A stretch of DNA of 64,000 bases from Kappaphycus alvarezii (lineage: Eukaryota > Rhodophyta > Florideophyceae > Gigartinales > Solieriaceae), in assembly GCA_002205965.3 (NCBI GenBank), contig NADL03000464.1, forward strand, positions 1-64,000, in the 5' to 3' direction. Made by a program: the position numbers and the translations under genes. The notes under the pieces were generated by a model that worked only from the letters and a program-made list of their open reading frames with translations, did not search any database and was not told the origin of the DNA. Shown here piece after piece: positions 33,531-47,409 of the stretch; position 1 is the first letter of the stretch; each line of letters starts with the position of its first letter.

Positions 33531-36500
33531 GCCTACGACAATAAGTTTAGTTCCCACCATATTCCCGTATTGTTCATAACCGAACAAGGAATGTTGTTTC
33601 GATGCCTGCCCTCCACTCTCTCCGCCAGGCTAATTTCTGAGTTGATTTCTGACTTTTCGTAATTCGATAGGGGCACATGTATTTTGTGTTTCTGTGGTGT
33701 CATTCCATATTTAATATGCGGACTCTGAATACATAATGCGATACAAAATCGCCCGTTGCGGTGAAAAACCTTCAGAGTCCATCATAGATTTTTCACAATC
33801 TCTGGCCTGGTCTCTAGAGCTTGCCTTAAATCATAATAAGCCTTTTTCAACCTACGCATTGGAGCTTTTTCGAGATAATATAGGCAAAGGTAAAATCTGC
33901 CGATGTATTACTACGCTACCATACTCAACTTGATTTTCAAAAAGGGTTCTATGAATCGGAGAGAAAGGAAAAAAGTTTGGGCGTTTTCCTCTTGGAAGAT
34001 ATATTAGACTATATGTCGGCAAAATTCCTTCCAAAATAGGGTTCTTGTCCTGGAAAATAATGAATATACGATAATGAAAAGAGCCTGAAATAATTGGTCC
34101 ATCAACACTTGCTTCTATGACTGTTTCCACCCTTGTCGAATCGAATTCCATTGAAATAACTCAAAACTTACATAAATCCTCAGTTTTCAGCCTTTCGTAG
34201 TCCCGCAGTAAAATATACCCAATTTCACCTCATTAGTGCCACGATAAACCGTTTCTGCGCATAATCTCAAAATTTCGCACTTTATTATAAGACGAAAATA
34301 GGCAGCCTACTGTACTTCGTATCGAAAAAACCCCGAAGGCTCAGAAATCATGGATAGGAAATACAATAGCGTAAAGGAAGATAAAAGAAGGCTGGAATAA
34401 CAAACGGAAATGAAATTTAGTGGTCAATGATACATCTATTCCTCTATAAGACATCGATCACTCATCTCTCACTAAAATAGGTAGCATTTATAACAAGTGA
34501 TTAGAGGAGGCAACCGGGGTTTCTCGTAAGGAGTATTGACTTCGGTGGAAGTGAGTTTCAAAAAGATGGGTCAAAAGGTTAATGGAGTGTTGCTAGATTA
34601 CCCCAAGCACCCAGATCACCTCCCTTTATGAAGGGTACTGCGGCTCTATCAGAGAATATATAGACCCTGTCTAACGCAATATAAAGTGGAATAGTAACTA
34701 TATAATAGTACTATCTAAATAATAACTGAGAAAAGAAAACAGTGAAGTTGGACTCTGAGGGACTCCACGTCAAGTAAGAAAATTACAGAAAAAAATAATA
34801 TGCTCAGCTGTAGAAAATACGTCTATTTTATAGAACATCTATATAAATTCGAGACGATTCAATGTATATGCTACTACACCATTTCATAAAAAATTGAAAA
34901 CGGACGGAAAAATACTCCATTACACAGTTGTGTAACTGAGACGTTGTTCTATATAAGTTCTTACGGTTGGTTATCTATATTTCTTCACATTTAGAACAGT
35001 TGTTTATAGATGGGACCCTGTAAAACGGGTTCTCAGAAAAGAGAAACAGTTCTTAATATATAAGATGTTAAAATGGGAAATATTTGTATGTTTAGCAAGG
35101 GATTAAGGGTTAATGAAGTTTTTTTATAAACTTAAATGATATATTCATTATGAAAGTGACTACCAAAGCAACTGGTCAAAGATATTAGATCAATTTATTC
35201 TGAAATGGCCGCATATTTATTTGATTCTTGGCTGAAAAATGAATTACTTCAGATTATTACCCAACATATAGAAGTACTGTACGGGCCTCTGATGCTCTTT
35301 CATCGATTGCGGTTCTTACGCGTTGCCAGTTTGTGAACAATCATGATTATTTTGCTAAAAATCATTCGACACGGGCCTAGATAGAACCATTACCATTGAA
35401 AAGAATGCAATTTTCATGTTTTTGGGTATTATGTAGCCAGTTTGGTCGTATATAAAATCATATGTTTCTGTGAATTTTTTCCATGAATTGATCCAGCCTA
35501 TACTTTGTGTACTCAGTTGAGATTTTTCATGTTAAAACCACAAATTGTCCTTTAGGAGCCTCTAAAATATTTTCTGATTACAAATTTCAAGCCTTAACAG
35601 AATCTAAATTCTCTTACTCTCAGAAAATAGAAGAGAGAACGAGAATAAATAGTTTTTTCGAAGGTTAAATTCTTACAAGATCGACACATAAAAAATTTAG
35701 ATATATCTTCGACATTCGTTGCGAGAAAGTTGTGATATGAAAGAAAATTGGAAACGAATTATGGATGTGCGGACTAAAAGTGACATGAATTTTGAGATAT
35801 TAGAAAAAGTGATCTTATGGATATTATTTCTTAAAACAACATAAAGTGTTGCAAAATATGAAAGAAATAAATGATAAATCATTTTTGAAAAAAATGATTA
35901 TCAACGAATCATGGATGTTTCAGGGTTCTTTACTTCTGAGGTTCCTAAAAATAGACTTGATTGAATCTCTTTGTAATGAAAAGACTTCATAAGTATGTCC
36001 GCTAATGATTTCTATTCATTCCGATAGGTAAATAATCAGAACTATCTTAGGAAACTGAAAAAAATTCATGAAATCCTCGATGGGAAATATGAAAAAATTG
36101 TATGTTAAATTAAAGAAAAAAATAATGGTTCAAATCTCAAAAGAAACAAGAAAAAACTTTTGAGAAATACAAGAAAGCACAGAGCCTTAATTCGTTAGTT
36201 TAGAATTGAGAAAATCTGAACTAAGAATAATGAAATTTGAAGGAAATTTAGAAACTGTATATGTAAAATCAAAGTTATTCCTCAATATATACAGGTATAA
36301 TGTCCATGAGGAAGAGCTATCGTAGATGAGGAAACAGTAAAAAATTATGGATTGAGTATTATCAGAATATTTTTACTCATTGGAGAGCTTCTATTTTGTT
36401 AATGTCAGAAGAGACTTCGATCGATATTTATTGTTGACCATAGAACGCATCATTAGCAAAAAATAGTTGAGTTTAGCTTAATCGTATTCATGACTTTTTG

Positions 36501-37640
36501 GATTAGCTGCGAGGAGTTAAATGGTCCCTGTACCTGCAATTTATGTGAGTGACCCTTTAAATAAGAATAATAGATAAAAAATTTGCAATAATGTTTCGAG
36601 ATAAGATGCGGACAATTCAATTAATTTTGTAAGAATATCAAATTTAAATTGCACACCGCTTTTCTTCCATAATGTAATAAGCATAAAATTATGGCCTTTT
36701 GTAAATGCCCCCCCATTTACACACTTTCGATATACTTCTCTACATCAATAATTCGGAAAATGACTTCAGTTGCCTTAGAGATATTATTACCCGCCTATGA
36801 CATAGTCTAAAAAATTCACGTCCAGCTTTCTAATATAGATTACTTGAAAGAATAAAAAGAGAATGGAGATTAAGTAGAGGAGTTTTGAGAAGTATTCAGT
36901 ATCAAATAAATTCATCAAAGTGAGAAAGGGAAAAATTTACAGAAAAATGACAGATCCCTCGAGAGAGAATCCACAGAAATGTGCTGGTTTCTGTAATTAC
37001 AGCGGACTTCTTATAAAAAGTCACAGCTGTTGCCGAAGTCAGATAGTGTTCAAATGGGGAGATAATCGCAACACATATTTTCTATACTTTGAAGAATCAT
37101 TTACAGGAGTTCCATTTGTTCCCTTTTTATTCGAATATTTCATATTGACTTAGTTTCGGAGCACTCCAAGAAGTGATATTAAGCTTTTGAAAATAGAAAA
37201 ATTGATGTAATTTGTATTAAATGTTTGTACAACCTAGATAACGAAAACGGTGGAGTAGAATTACGTTTGTTATTGAAGAGGGCTGTAAGAGAACATTTAC
37301 GCAAAGTTAATTGAACTCTATACATTCGTGATTCTAAACCAAAAATATGATATATCATTATCCCTTTTAATTTAAGGAAGCTCAAAAAATAACTTGATTT
37401 ATAAGGATGAAGTGAATTTAGTTTTCGAAAGAATTTATTATGAATTTTCGTACCCAAAATTATATGTACCATCTTGATGTGATTTATTTGGACATGAATT
37501 ACCAAAAAACATCTGCAAAACGGTCAAACGAATCATATCCATGACCATTTGAAAGGGTTTAATTTGTTTTTCAAAAGAGAAAAGAAACACAAAAAATCAT
37601 ATATTTCTCCAAGTGATATGCATTTCGGAGGGTTTTCCGC
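33531..37640. other. AT-rich stretch, nothing recognised
   Basis: Very AT-rich with only short frames. A plus-strand match to the GVLLLEDI segment of repeat B lies near 33972-34035. Confidence 0.5.
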
Positions 37641-39800
37641 AGGTGGATATATTTGGAAACTTATAGTTTTGATGTAGTCCTCTTCTGCTCTACTAGCATT
37701 TATGCACAAGTTCCGCCCATCGCAGGGCTTCAGATTGTATTTCGTGGACCCACCACTACCTGGTTGGTGCTCAATGGCCTATTTCGCTCCTCTTATACCT
37801 CTCTGGTGCCACCCCTTGTATTTGAAACTACTTAAGTACCTATTTTCTGTCTACTAATTTTTTATTAACAAAAGGGCTCGGCTGGAGGCCTCACTTTTCG
37901 CATTTTGAACTTGTTGTTTTCCGGCTTTACGAATCAGTACAGGAATAAGATCACTGAGCGCTGACATCAGGAATTCTTTTCTTGGAAAGGTCACTACTGC
38001 CGGGCTACGGGCCTCCGGCTTAAACAGTTAGTAGGTAACATCTTATTCGACGCATCATTACGGGCGTTTAGCCTTATTTGACAGGTTCCACGTCACTACG
38101 ATTCCTGAGGAAGGAAATCATGCCAGCTCTCTGGATTTCGGATTTTTGAGAGGATCATTTATAATGACGAAGACGGAGACTATTGGTTCGACGAAAATAA
38201 ATGGAATGAAGACCCCGTACAGCATTTGGGGAAGCGCTCGATTGTCTTGGGTACCGCAGAACCTTAGATTCCCTGAAATCGCCCACTTCCATCGGATCTC
38301 CTACGGTTTGGAAATGGAGGTTCGAATATATTTCCACGAACAATGCCCTTTAGACCTGAGCTAACACGAGAGGGTTCTCGTGTCTGACCTCCGTCTGTAT
38401 ATCAGCTTCCACAAAATTTCAGTATCGAATGAATGTGGTCCGTAACATGTGGTGAGAGCGACTTCGCGGTACTTCTACTCCATGATAAAGCGTCAAAGAG
38501 TGCCTTTGGTAGTCTGGGTCGGTCTCTGCATGAACTTATGTTCACCATCTAGAACCAAATCTGTTTGGACCCAGAACTGCCCGTCAAAGTCCCTTGGATC
38601 AACAGGCCTACGGTCAATTGAACTTATCGACAGAAACCTTCTTGCTCTACATCATCCACCGGTATATAGCCTCTTCACTCCTCCGGAGCCGCATTTTTTG
38701 CAATCTCGAAGGCGTCTATGGGCAGTTCATTTAGGCGCACAGATGAGGCTATTAAGAGCTCTAGTATAGTGACCTACTTCGCCCTTCCGGAATTGAACTC
38801 TGACTAGTTTATCAACTGAACAGAAAATAAGACACTCAATACTTCTTTTCTACAGAGCAAGTTTTGCTCGTCATCATCTGAAGATGAGCAGGTACTGTTT
38901 CCTTCGGAAGCCGCCCATTCTGTATTCAACCACGAAGGCGCGTATTGCCAGGCGTCAACTGGCAGACGCCCACTATGTACTTTTGAGGGTTTCATAATAG
39001 AAAGGAGATAGGGGCCAGTTTTTCTCTGCAGGGTGCGTATGGAATCTAGAATCTGCGGATGCTATTATGCTGGAGGGTTTTTTTAGCTTCAACTCTGAAT
39101 AGGGCAACGAAGTCGATAATGAATGTTCTTGTTCCGAAGAAGATTTTGAGCTTGCTGGAGAGTCAGTAAAAAAGGGACATTACTCTACCGAAGAAATATG
39201 CAGATGCAACATGCAAAGTCCTGAATAGCCCACTGTAACAAACCTAAAAGAATTAGGTTTGAAAAGGGTGGCTAAACTCTGCGTGTTGCGGGACGCGTTA
39301 TTACAGAAGCGGCACACGTGGACCAAATCGCATAACTAAGCTCCTGATAAAGCCGAATCTTCACTCCTCGCCTCGAACATCTGCTGCGGGTTTCGACAGT
39401 GGCCGCGTATTCGTCGATTACCTTCGACCTCGTAGTAGACAGTGATGTAAGCTAGTCGAAGGCTAACAGCACAGCCATCCCAATTTCTATCGTTCTGGGA
39501 GGGCTTCACCGGGGATAGCTGCTACTTTGCTGGAAAGCTTCCCATTTTCCATCTTTCCACTGCATTGGCAACGGCGCGTTCCTAGTCAGATCCAACGGAA
39601 ATTAACCCCTCTTGTAATGGCGATGTTACTGGTACGTCGTACGCAACCTGGAGGGGCGGCAAGGTGTTGATCTCGTCCGACCTCGGCTGCAGTAGAGGAG
39701 TAGGTATTAGTGGCGGATTAAACTACTCATAGTGTGTGCGTTCACGTTTAAGATAAGACGCACCCTTCGGTGACCTCAGTCCAAACATATTTCGCATTAA
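37641..39800. other. GC-richer island, probable degraded element
   Basis: Composition changes at both edges against very AT-rich flanks. The frame at 38148-38267 is protein-like and acidic (DEDGDYWFDENKWNEDP). Pieces near 38455-38560 and 38860-39000 also look coding but are interrupted. The word ATGCAACATGC..AGTCCTGAATA at 39205 also occurs at 26630. An old insertion is inferred. Confidence 0.35.
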
Positions 39801-42800
39801 ACCAACCACCAATTTCCCATCTTTTGGGGAAAAATGATTAAAATGATTTGACTTATTCTAGATCCGTATAATTATTTCAACCTTTAAGTTGCCTCAAAGT
39901 GATATATATTGAAAGAAAAGATTAATGGTATGTGAACTCTGGTAAATAGGACTTAAGAAGTAATCCCACAAGAATTTCGATTTTTCAAGTATCAGAAAGA
40001 ATATTCTGAAAAAGGCTTCAAAACTCCTCGTGATAAAATAAATGATAAATTTGAGTCCCATAGCATCTGTTAGACCGATAGTTTCATATATATTAGAAAA
40101 ATATTTTCAATTTGAAACCTGACATATCTAGAGGATTCTGTTAGTTATATATTTAAATTATGTATTCTTTGCCTGATTATAACTTAAAAGATGCCTCTGA
40201 TGATCAGGAGCATATTCAAGCAACATAATGGATAAATAAACTATTTTATTTTGCTTCATCAGCTACCAAACTGCAAAATTCTGCTCCTCACAAAAAAGGC
40301 AATCAAGTGTGAAAATGTTTTATAGTTATACGGATTTATTATTAAAAAATGAGCTGCTTAACGTAAGAGAATTTTAAATACCCTATGTCTCTACTTATGT
40401 ACTTCATCTACAGTATGTGCTAGAAGTATAATTTTAAAAGTGCAAAAAAATTTTACACTCAAAAATATTAAAGAAGCCTACTCTGTGACAAACGCATGAC
40501 AAAATATTATTAACGAAACCATATGATTACATTAAGCCTCTCTTATCATTTTCAATCAAAATAAAGGTAATGAAGGATAGAAAGGATACAAATTAAACCC
40601 TTTATTTTAACCTGTACTTTATTCCCAAATATAAGAGTTCATTTTTAATATTATTCCGTGCTTTTACCCCTGAGTTTCGTTCAAAAAATTACTAAGAGGT
40701 TCTAAACTGTCTTTTGAATCTCTCTACAGTCCTTTCAAGGTCACGGTTCACAGTAAATGAATTTAAAGATGATAAAATGTAACTTTCAACTGTGTCTAGC
40801 TTATCATGTGGATTATTTATCAAATTAGAATGCTCTAATTTAGTAATAAATGTGACTGAATCCTATTTAGTCTTCTGTGATTGCCCCAATAATATAACTG
40901 GGTATATTTACCGTTTTATATTTACTGCAAAAACTCCAATGCCAATCTTTATGATGAATATCACTTTTCGCAGTGAGTAAGAGGAAAAAACTCAATGAAA
41001 AAACCTAAATTTAACAAAGAGATTTTGATTCGAAAATAACTCCCAGGTAAAAAAATGTTGTATCTCGATTATTCTTTCCCAAATTGAATTTTAGAATATA
41101 TCCATGAGTTAATTTGTAAATGGGTTATATGGTACGCCGGTCCAAATCAAATTTTCATCCATTCAGTGTGAGTTTAAGAGGCCGTATTTCGTAAAATTTG
41201 ACACTAATTTGGAGAAACATTTAAAGAGATCTTTCTGGAACCTTTATTTGGATGTCTACGGGGAATAATGGAGGTCAAAAAGCAGTCCGAGATCAGCTTT
41301 GACTATGTACTTGCACCCTGATTCTTCTTTTATTTATAAATTAGTACAAAAATCTTCATGCGATCTCTCTCTACCATATTAGCAGCACCCGCTAGCAGTT
41401 TTTGTGATTTAAATAAGTTTCATTTGTCTTCAATTCTACACTTTTCAAGATTCAACTCTTAGCTCCTATCAGAACACACAAAACCGATATTGTTTCTCAA
41501 AAAGAGCGAGCCAGTGATTATTTAGATATATAAAACGATAACATTTATACCGATTCAAAGTGAAATTGAATTGGTGTAAAACTTTCGTACAAAAACGTCT
41601 CAACAAATTTTATCATCATTGAAAAGATGAATGCAATTAAATTTGATCTGAGTCTGGATATTCAGATCGGGTTAAAATCGATTAGAAATGTTTATAATCA
41701 GAAAGAGGACAGAAGGTGAACTGAATCGATCCTACCCTTAAAATTTTCATTTTTAAAATATTATTTTATCACTAAGATGAGCATAATTGGAAGAAAAGAA
41801 AGTTTTCGTTTGATTAAATATATGTCCATTCTGTTTACTGAATTTTATCTGCTTCACGACAAAATTGAAAGTTCATCGTCTACTTTCCAGCCGGAGCCAT
41901 CAAATTCAGGGGCGAGTTGCCAACATGAACTAATTTTTCATTTCTGTTCTGGGTGAAACTCCAGTTATCCTTTTGATTATGTCCGTGTTGCTATTGATGT
42001 CGTAACTGAGTCCTTGTAATTCCGATGTGTAAAAGAGGATTCAGGGATTTTTCGAAATTTGCAGTGTCATTTCTAAGCTTGAATACATGCTAATATTCAA
42101 AACAGTAATCCAATTCACATATGCGTAAAGACAAATAATATGAGGTTTTTCTTCTCAACATCTACTTATTGAAGCTGGACATCGTGGAAGATAATTTCCA
42201 AAGAAACCTGGTTGAAACGAAAAAATACTCTGTAAAAAGAGTATCGAAATAGAATGAAAGATATTTAGTGTTGAAACAAGAGCTTTAAGAACTGATTGTA
42301 TTGCACATTTTCAGAATTTACTGAAAGGATTAAAAACGATTTTACGTGAAAAGTGCGAGAGTGAGGTTTGCAAATAAGAATGGAATTCGATTAGTACAGA
42401 GAGCATAAAGAAGCTCAAAAAGAAGACCATAAGGTCTTCTTTTTGAGATTCTTAATGGAAAAAGACCAAAGAAAGTTGTTTCCACATTCTCCCTTGAACT
42501 TCTGCGTAATTTCTGATTTTAGAAAGGATATTCCTGCTATGGGACGTAGGAGCCTATATGTTACATTTGCAACACATTTTTCCTATTATGAAGAAAAACT
42601 CTGACTAAAGTCTCACAGTGTGGTTAATCAGAAAATTCCAATGTAGTTTAACAATCGTTCAAAATATTTTTGGAAAACTTTCAATTCTGTTACATTTGCG
42701 TAGACCTCTGTTTTATTGCAGTCACTATAATCAAGTCCCCCTGAGGAACTCATGGATTTTGAAGCTATCCATGAACAGCTTTTTCTTTGATAACAGCAAA

Positions 42801-44456
42801 ACAATTTTTATCCTAATACCTACAGAAGGTGCAAAAGTGCAGAATTTCTGTTATTTTTTGTTTAATTTTTCGCTGCAACCTCATTTTGCACAAAAATTTT
42901 CATAAGAATTACATTTTTAGTAGATAAACCAATTTAGAGCTATTTTATAGCGTAAATAGGGGTTTAAGAGCGAAACAAAGGCCTTATATTCTATTAAAAG
43001 GATTCAAATGTCACAATACGCAACATAAATACATGAAATGTTGCGCTATCCATTTAGAACGAATAGTTTCTAGATATTTGTTTCAGTGAAGTTGCTACTG
43101 CTCCTTGTGATAGCAAAAAGTATTAAATATTAATTAGTTCACAATTATTTCACGTAATATATAAGGGGTCAGTAAGCCACTGTTATTTTCGATTAAAATA
43201 TGAATTCTGACACAATAACGCTTAGCGAAAGCATTTTCAAATAGTATATAGTTACATTAAATTATCTGTTCTCTTGAAATAATATACGCGTTTCACATGG
43301 TTACAATATGGGGACCCCTTCTGGTACGTTTTCTTTTCCTTCCTATTGACAATCAGTACTATAAAATGTTTTCTGGAACTTTTTGCCGAGAATTTGACGG
43401 CCGCATGGATTTTTTGGTACAAAATATTCGCATTAATGATTATAGAAGCTTCCAGTAGCTCAAATTTCTTTCTTTCTTTCTTTCGATTGAATTCGAAGTA
43501 AATTTTTGACATTAGCTTTTACAACTAATTTCCTGGTATACTTTATCTATATGAAAACTGCTCGTGATATTTCACAAGAAAATAAATGAAGAACATTCTC
43601 TATAGGGATAGAAAGTCCAAAGTATCATCATTTCAGAGAGCATACTTAATTGGTAATTATATATTTGAAGGTAGAAGTATGCAGCAGAAAATTTGTAGCA
43701 CAAGAAAAGTCTATTTTTGCTAAAGACGATATTATACTTGAGAAGGAACCGTATTTTAAACAATAATTCATAAAAGTATCAATATAATCGCGTGTAATGA
43801 GACTATTTATCGGGAAAGGGAGTTAAATAAGGGACCATAAATGAGCTAGTAGTGTTCTAATACTTCGAAGCCCGTTGGATAGTGTTTCAAATTGCCTCAA
43901 ATAGATTTATGTGGGCAAAGATAACGTATTATTATGCAATTCAAATTCGAAACATGATTACCGTGTTGCAAAAGTCCTAGGCGTTAATTTAAATGAGATT
44001 CATAAAAATTTTCTTCTAGCGTGTGCAGAATTCCTTATCTTCTCTGAAAGCCCTTATAACATTTTACGTTTAACAAATGAAAGTCAGAACGAAATCGAAG
44101 TTCCATAGGGGCCAAAAAGATGAACATCTCACAGCGGGAAATATTATACGCATCTTGATGATAGAATTAAATCGAGCTATTGTTTTTAAAATGGTACTGA
44201 TGAGAGAAAAACAGTTCGTTTTGGGATTTTATTCAATAAATCACTCCTATAGTGCAATTTATACATCATTCTTTAGTGCTTAGTATTTAAAGTTAACATC
44301 AAGTTGAGTTGAAATGGTCTTTTCGGTTATACTTGGGAATTAATTTATGTGGATGGCCTCCTATTCGATAAATTAATGATTGAAACATATGATATATTCA
44401 TTTTAAATCTTTGCCGTTTTTTATTCACAGAGATTTGAAATTTTTGCTCACCATTT
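39801..44456. other. AT-rich stretch with a perfect hairpin
   Basis: No gene is recognised. It contains a perfect inverted repeat at 42414-42447 and a (TTTC)n microsatellite at about 43467-43487. Confidence 0.5.
42414..42447. repeat. Perfect 15-bp inverted repeat with 4-nt loop
   Basis: CTCAAAAAGAAGACC, loop ATAA, then the exact complement. After one mismatch a further 5 bp can pair outside it. No flanking gene suggests a terminator role. It could be a foldback remnant or a small-RNA hairpin. Confidence 0.7.
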
Positions 44457-44571
44457 ATAAAATAATGTAACACCTTTCTTTGTCCCTCAAGTCGTCGCTC
44501 TTTCTCATCCTTCGAACCAGCTCCAGACGAATCACAGTCTAGGCCGACATTCACAACACAACTCCCTTACC

Positions 44572-45417
44572 ATGTCTAATGCCGAATCCTCCTCTGCTGC
44601 ATCAACCGGTTCCCGTATCGACGCCCTTGAAAACAAGTTTTCAACCCTCGAGAATCAACTCTCTGAAGTCGTCAATTTGCTCAAGGGTGGTGCCGGTCCT
44701 TCCGCCCAAGCCGCTGCCGCCGCTGGGCCCTCCGCTGCCGCAGATCCGCCGTCGGATCCCGCCGATCAAGCAACGGCCGTCGCCGAAGCCTTCAAGGTTG
44801 GGCAACTGCAGTTTTCACTGCCGCCCCCAAGTGCCGAGCGGGTGGGCGAAACCTTCGCTACTCGGCGAGCTTACGCCTCCACCGGTAAGCTCAATAAGTT
44901 CGAGAAACCTCTCATCGTCGCTCCGTTTCCCGCAAAGAGGTTCATTCCGGAACCTGAAGGTCTGTTTGGGCGCATCAAGACAGCCGACCAAAGGGACCGG
45001 TGGGAAGCCGAAGTCCTCTGGAACGTGGGCAACAACTGCGATAACGCCCTCGCTAGTTCTCATCGAGTCACCGAAGCCCTGGCTTCTAAGGACGTCCAAG
45101 CCGCTACCGAGGCCTTCGCTGTTCTACACCACTTTCTTGAAGCTTCCTATTCCAGGGTATTGTAACGAGTTGATTTCTTCACTGACTCTTTGGAATCCGG
45201 TAAATCCGAGGCTATTCTTCTCAAGAAGTACCTCAGAGAAGACGACTTCCCCTAAACGTCCGACTTGTACCGATCTACCAAGCAGAAGTTTGCCGAGCTC
45301 CGTTCGCAAGCTTACGCGAAGGAGTTCAACAAGCAACAAGCCGCCGGGAATCGCCGCCCTCCGAAGGTACCTGGATGGAACCAGCCTGGTCCGGCAGGTA
45401 AGCCTGGTCGCAAGTAA
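44572..45417 (+). pseudogene. gag-like ORF of the tyrosine-recombinase element
   Basis: One frame runs from the ATG at 44572 to a final TAA at 45415-45417, interrupted by TAA at 45163 and 45253. It has an N-terminal coiled coil (IDALENKFSTLENQLSEVV), an Ala/Pro-rich spacer, a folded middle with EPEGLFGRIKTADQRDRWEA, and a basic Gln/Asn/Pro/Gly-rich tail after the stops. No zinc knuckle is present, as is common in this group. Confidence 0.65.
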
Positions 45418-45446
45418 AGCGGTCATCTCCACCGTCTTTTCGTCCT

Positions 45447-47364
45447 ATGTCTCAAGTCCTATGGCGCAACACTCAACGCGCCGCCCCCTTTTGGTCCCAG
45501 ACCCTTCAAGCCTCCGAATTCCTTCTTCGGGCGCTCCGTTTTGGAGTTTACGAGCGCCCGGTGAAAACATCCCTTTCAGACACTCAATTACGCCTCCCTC
45601 AAATCCCTATCGCTCCCTCCGACCGGGAATTCTTCGACGACGCAATCAAGGACGCCCTTCAACGCCGAAATTACGAAGAAATCTCAGCAGCCGAGGCTCT
45701 CCGTCTGCACAAGGATGGCTACTCGATCTCCGTTGTTTCGAGATATGCCTATCAAAATTGAAACCCTGGAAGGGTTCGCTCTGGATCTCAAGCGTTCAGA
45801 CTACCTGTTCTCGTTCGATATCGCCAAGGGCTACCACCATTTTCGATTACATCCCGATATTCGCAACTGGTTCATTTTCAAGGTGGACAACTGATATTTC
45901 CGCTGTATCGCCCTCCCCTTTGGATGGAAGCTTTCGCCGGCATATTTTATCAAGCTAATGAGACCCTTCGTCCGCTTCGTCAGAAACAGCCCTCGTCTGC
46001 GTATGCACCCGTACATGGACGACTTTCTGGTTGCAGTTCGCCTCCGCTCTCGTCTTCACAAAACTCGCGGCCAAATCGAACATCTCTTGAAGGCTTGCGG
46101 ACTACAACGCAAGGAAGACAAGGGAAATTGGACCGGAACGCAGTGTATCGAACACCTCGGGTTTACTATCGACACCGCCCGTATGATGTTTGGAATAACT
46201 GCAAAGCGAATGGCAAAACTCAAGGGCATTTCGCATTAGTTGCTCCGCCAAGCACGTCGGAACCGCCGCCTGGTAGACGTCCAATTGTTACGCCACTTCG
46301 CGGGAGTGGCCATATCGTGCTCCCTGGCCATGCCACTCGCACGTTTCTACACCCGATCCATCTACAATTCGCTCAAACTGAACACATCGAACTGAGGGAA
46401 ACGGGTGAAGCTGCTTCACTCAGCGATTCGGGACCTCAAACACTGGCGCGATCTAGCTCACAGTCCGCCAGAGAGGCCCGTGTCGACCCCATCCCCTACA
46501 CCGGCGCTCCACTCACACGCATCGACGACCATCGGTCAAGGGGGAACCTTGGGCTCCAAATTGCAACCGGGGGCCCAAGGAACGTGGGAAGCTCGTGGCT
46601 TATGGGATCCTCTTCTTCGCGTCAAGCCAATAACATTCTTCGAACTCCGCGCCGTGACGGACAACATCCGGTCGTTCGCCAACATGCTCAGATCAGGGAC
46701 TCACCTCAGAGTATGGGAGGACAACCAAGCAGTGGTGGCAATTCTCAACGACATGACAACCAAGTCCCGACCACTCATACAAGAACTCCGCGTGTTACAC
46801 CGCTTGTTACAGAAGCTGGGAATCTCCATAGAGGCACGTTACCTCCCGTCAGCAGTCAATCGATTCGCAGATCGGTTGTCACGACTACACACCCTCGACG
46901 ACTGGAGGATCAATCAGGAGACACTCCGACCGCTGCTAGAATCATACCGTCCGACTATCGCCCGATTCGCCGACAGCAGCAACAAGGTCTGCCCCAAGTT
47001 CAACAGCGAATTCGCGTGTCCTGGCTCCCTGGGGATCAACGCGCTACAGCAGGACTGGCGTTCAGAGTTCAATTTTTGGAATCCTCCTCTCAAATTGATT
47101 CCACTCGTCGTGAACAACATCTGCCATGAACAGGCGAAAGGAATGCTGGTCACGCCTTGCTGGCCCGCTCAGCAATGGTACACTAAATTGCTCTGTTTGG
47201 CTCGTCCGCACGTTTTCGACGCAGAAAAACTTTACCTCCCGCCAATTTGGGCCCCGAAGACAATGCCTGCTCCTCCGTGGAAATTTGCCGTCTGGAAAAT
47301 CTATCAGAAGAAGCCCGGACTCTACCTCTGGCCGTCACGCTACAGCAATCGGCGCTTACAGTAG
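45447..47364 (+). pseudogene. RT-RNase H of the tyrosine-recombinase element
   Basis: Frame 0 from the ATG at 45447 to about 45745 holds the RT N-terminal part. Frame 1 continues with LFSFDIAKGYHHFRLHPDI, ALPFGWKLSPAYF and the catalytic YMDDFLVA. RNase H reads FFELRAVTDNIRSF, DNQAVVAILNDM and YLPSAVNRFADRLSR. In-frame stops are TGA 45892, TAG 46237 and TGA 46393. Residues expected between the first RT blocks are missing near 45740, suggesting a small deletion. Confidence 0.8.
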
Positions 47365-47409
47365 CTGGGGCTGGGGCGACTACTGGGGGTACTACGATCG
47401 CTCGTCTTA

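Noticed and set aside
43467..43487. (TTTC)n tract as a functional element
   Set aside because: Ordinary microsatellite.
44579..45958. A 459-codon open frame
   Set aside because: Shadow of the gag and RT frames of the DIRS-like element; Pro/Ser/Arg-rich and without motifs.
45924..47129. A 401-codon open frame
   Set aside because: Overlaps RT and RNase H in another frame; the RNase H motifs are in the competing frame.
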